From positions 1 to 6,189 of the forward strand of contig DMZT01000196.1 of NCBI GenBank assembly GCA_003484865.1: 6,189 nucleotides of DNA, written 5' to 3'. The notes below the pieces were generated by a model. The model searched no databases, was not told the DNA's origin, and saw nothing but the letters and a program-made list of their open reading frames with translations. The position numbers and the translations under genes are program-made. This document shows, one piece after another, positions 6,056 to 6,189 of the stretch. Each line of letters opens with the position of its first letter. The first letter of the stretch is position 1. Source of the DNA: Stenotrophomonas sp. (GTDB lineage: Bacteria > Pseudomonadota > Gammaproteobacteria > Xanthomonadales > Xanthomonadaceae).

Positions 6056-6189
6056 TTACTGGGTCACGAAACTGGTGAACAGCAATTCGTCGGCACCGGG
6101 CTTGCCGGTCTCGGCCTTGAGCAGCTTCTGCACTTCAGCCAGTGAACTGGCCTGCAGGCGCTCTTTGCCGGCGCGGTCGGCGATGTCGC
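6056..6189 (-). CDS. fliL: Flagellar basal body-associated protein FliL, C-terminal end (partial)
   Basis: Only the last 43 complete codons and the stop are inside the window; the rest lies beyond the right edge. FliL is a single-pass inner-membrane protein whose periplasmic domain surrounds the stators and supports motor torque. The visible part includes KERLQASLAEVQKLLKAE and the terminal LLFTSFVTQ. The latter matches the usual FliL ending, where a beta strand with the pattern V-x-x-V-(Y/L)-F-T-x-F-V-x-Q closes the domain. The stop codon is 8 bases before the fliM start. The gene order, with fliM next, supports the call. A partial sequence cannot show whether the N-terminus is normal. Confidence 0.9.
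   Translation of the reverse strand, partial: DIADRAGKERLQASSLAEVQKLLKAETGKPGADELLFTSFVTQ

Overview
This window carries a compact, co-oriented block of flagellar genes on the minus strand, followed by a membrane-bound cyclic-di-GMP enzyme on the same strand. The DNA is very GC-rich. The order fliL-fliM-fliN-fliO-fliP-fliQ-fliR and the protein sequences fit a gammaproteobacterium of the Xanthomonadaceae. Stenotrophomonas is my best guess, with Xanthomonas and relatives as alternatives. That guess rests on protein style, the GC content and a GTAG-containing repeat near the left edge. It is an inference, not an identification.

Layout, read in the direction of transcription (high to low coordinates): the C-terminal end of fliL (6189-6056, cut by the window edge); fliM (6047-5040) and fliN (5043-4705), which encode the switch and C-ring; fliO (4708-4307); and fliP (4304-3522), fliQ (3482-3213) and fliR (3202-2411), which encode the export gate of the flagellar type III secretion apparatus. 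Stop and start codons overlap or nearly touch throughout (ATGA at fliM/fliN, TTGA at fliN/fliO, 2 bases at fliO/fliP, 10 bases at fliQ/fliR). The only larger gap is 39 bases between fliP and fliQ. This is one translationally coupled operon whose promoter lies outside the window.

After fliR there is a 205-base non-coding gap (2410-2206). It holds a strong GC-rich hairpin just past the fliR stop, a good sigma-54 (RpoN) -24/-12 promoter match on the minus strand, and a perfect 6-bp inverted repeat in the predicted leader. It leads into a 714-residue MHYT-GGDEF-EAL protein (2205-61) whose cyclase site, product-inhibition site and phosphodiesterase motifs all look intact. The layout suggests that a c-di-GMP enzyme controlling the motile/sessile switch is expressed from its own RpoN promoter as part of the flagellar regulon. 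Just past its stop codon, at the left edge, lie three nearly identical 19-bp tandem repeats.

I see no mobile element, CRISPR array, RNA gene or clearly new multi-gene system. The observations most worth following up are the sigma-54 promoter and leader structure in front of the c-di-GMP gene, and the 19-bp repeat array at its end.
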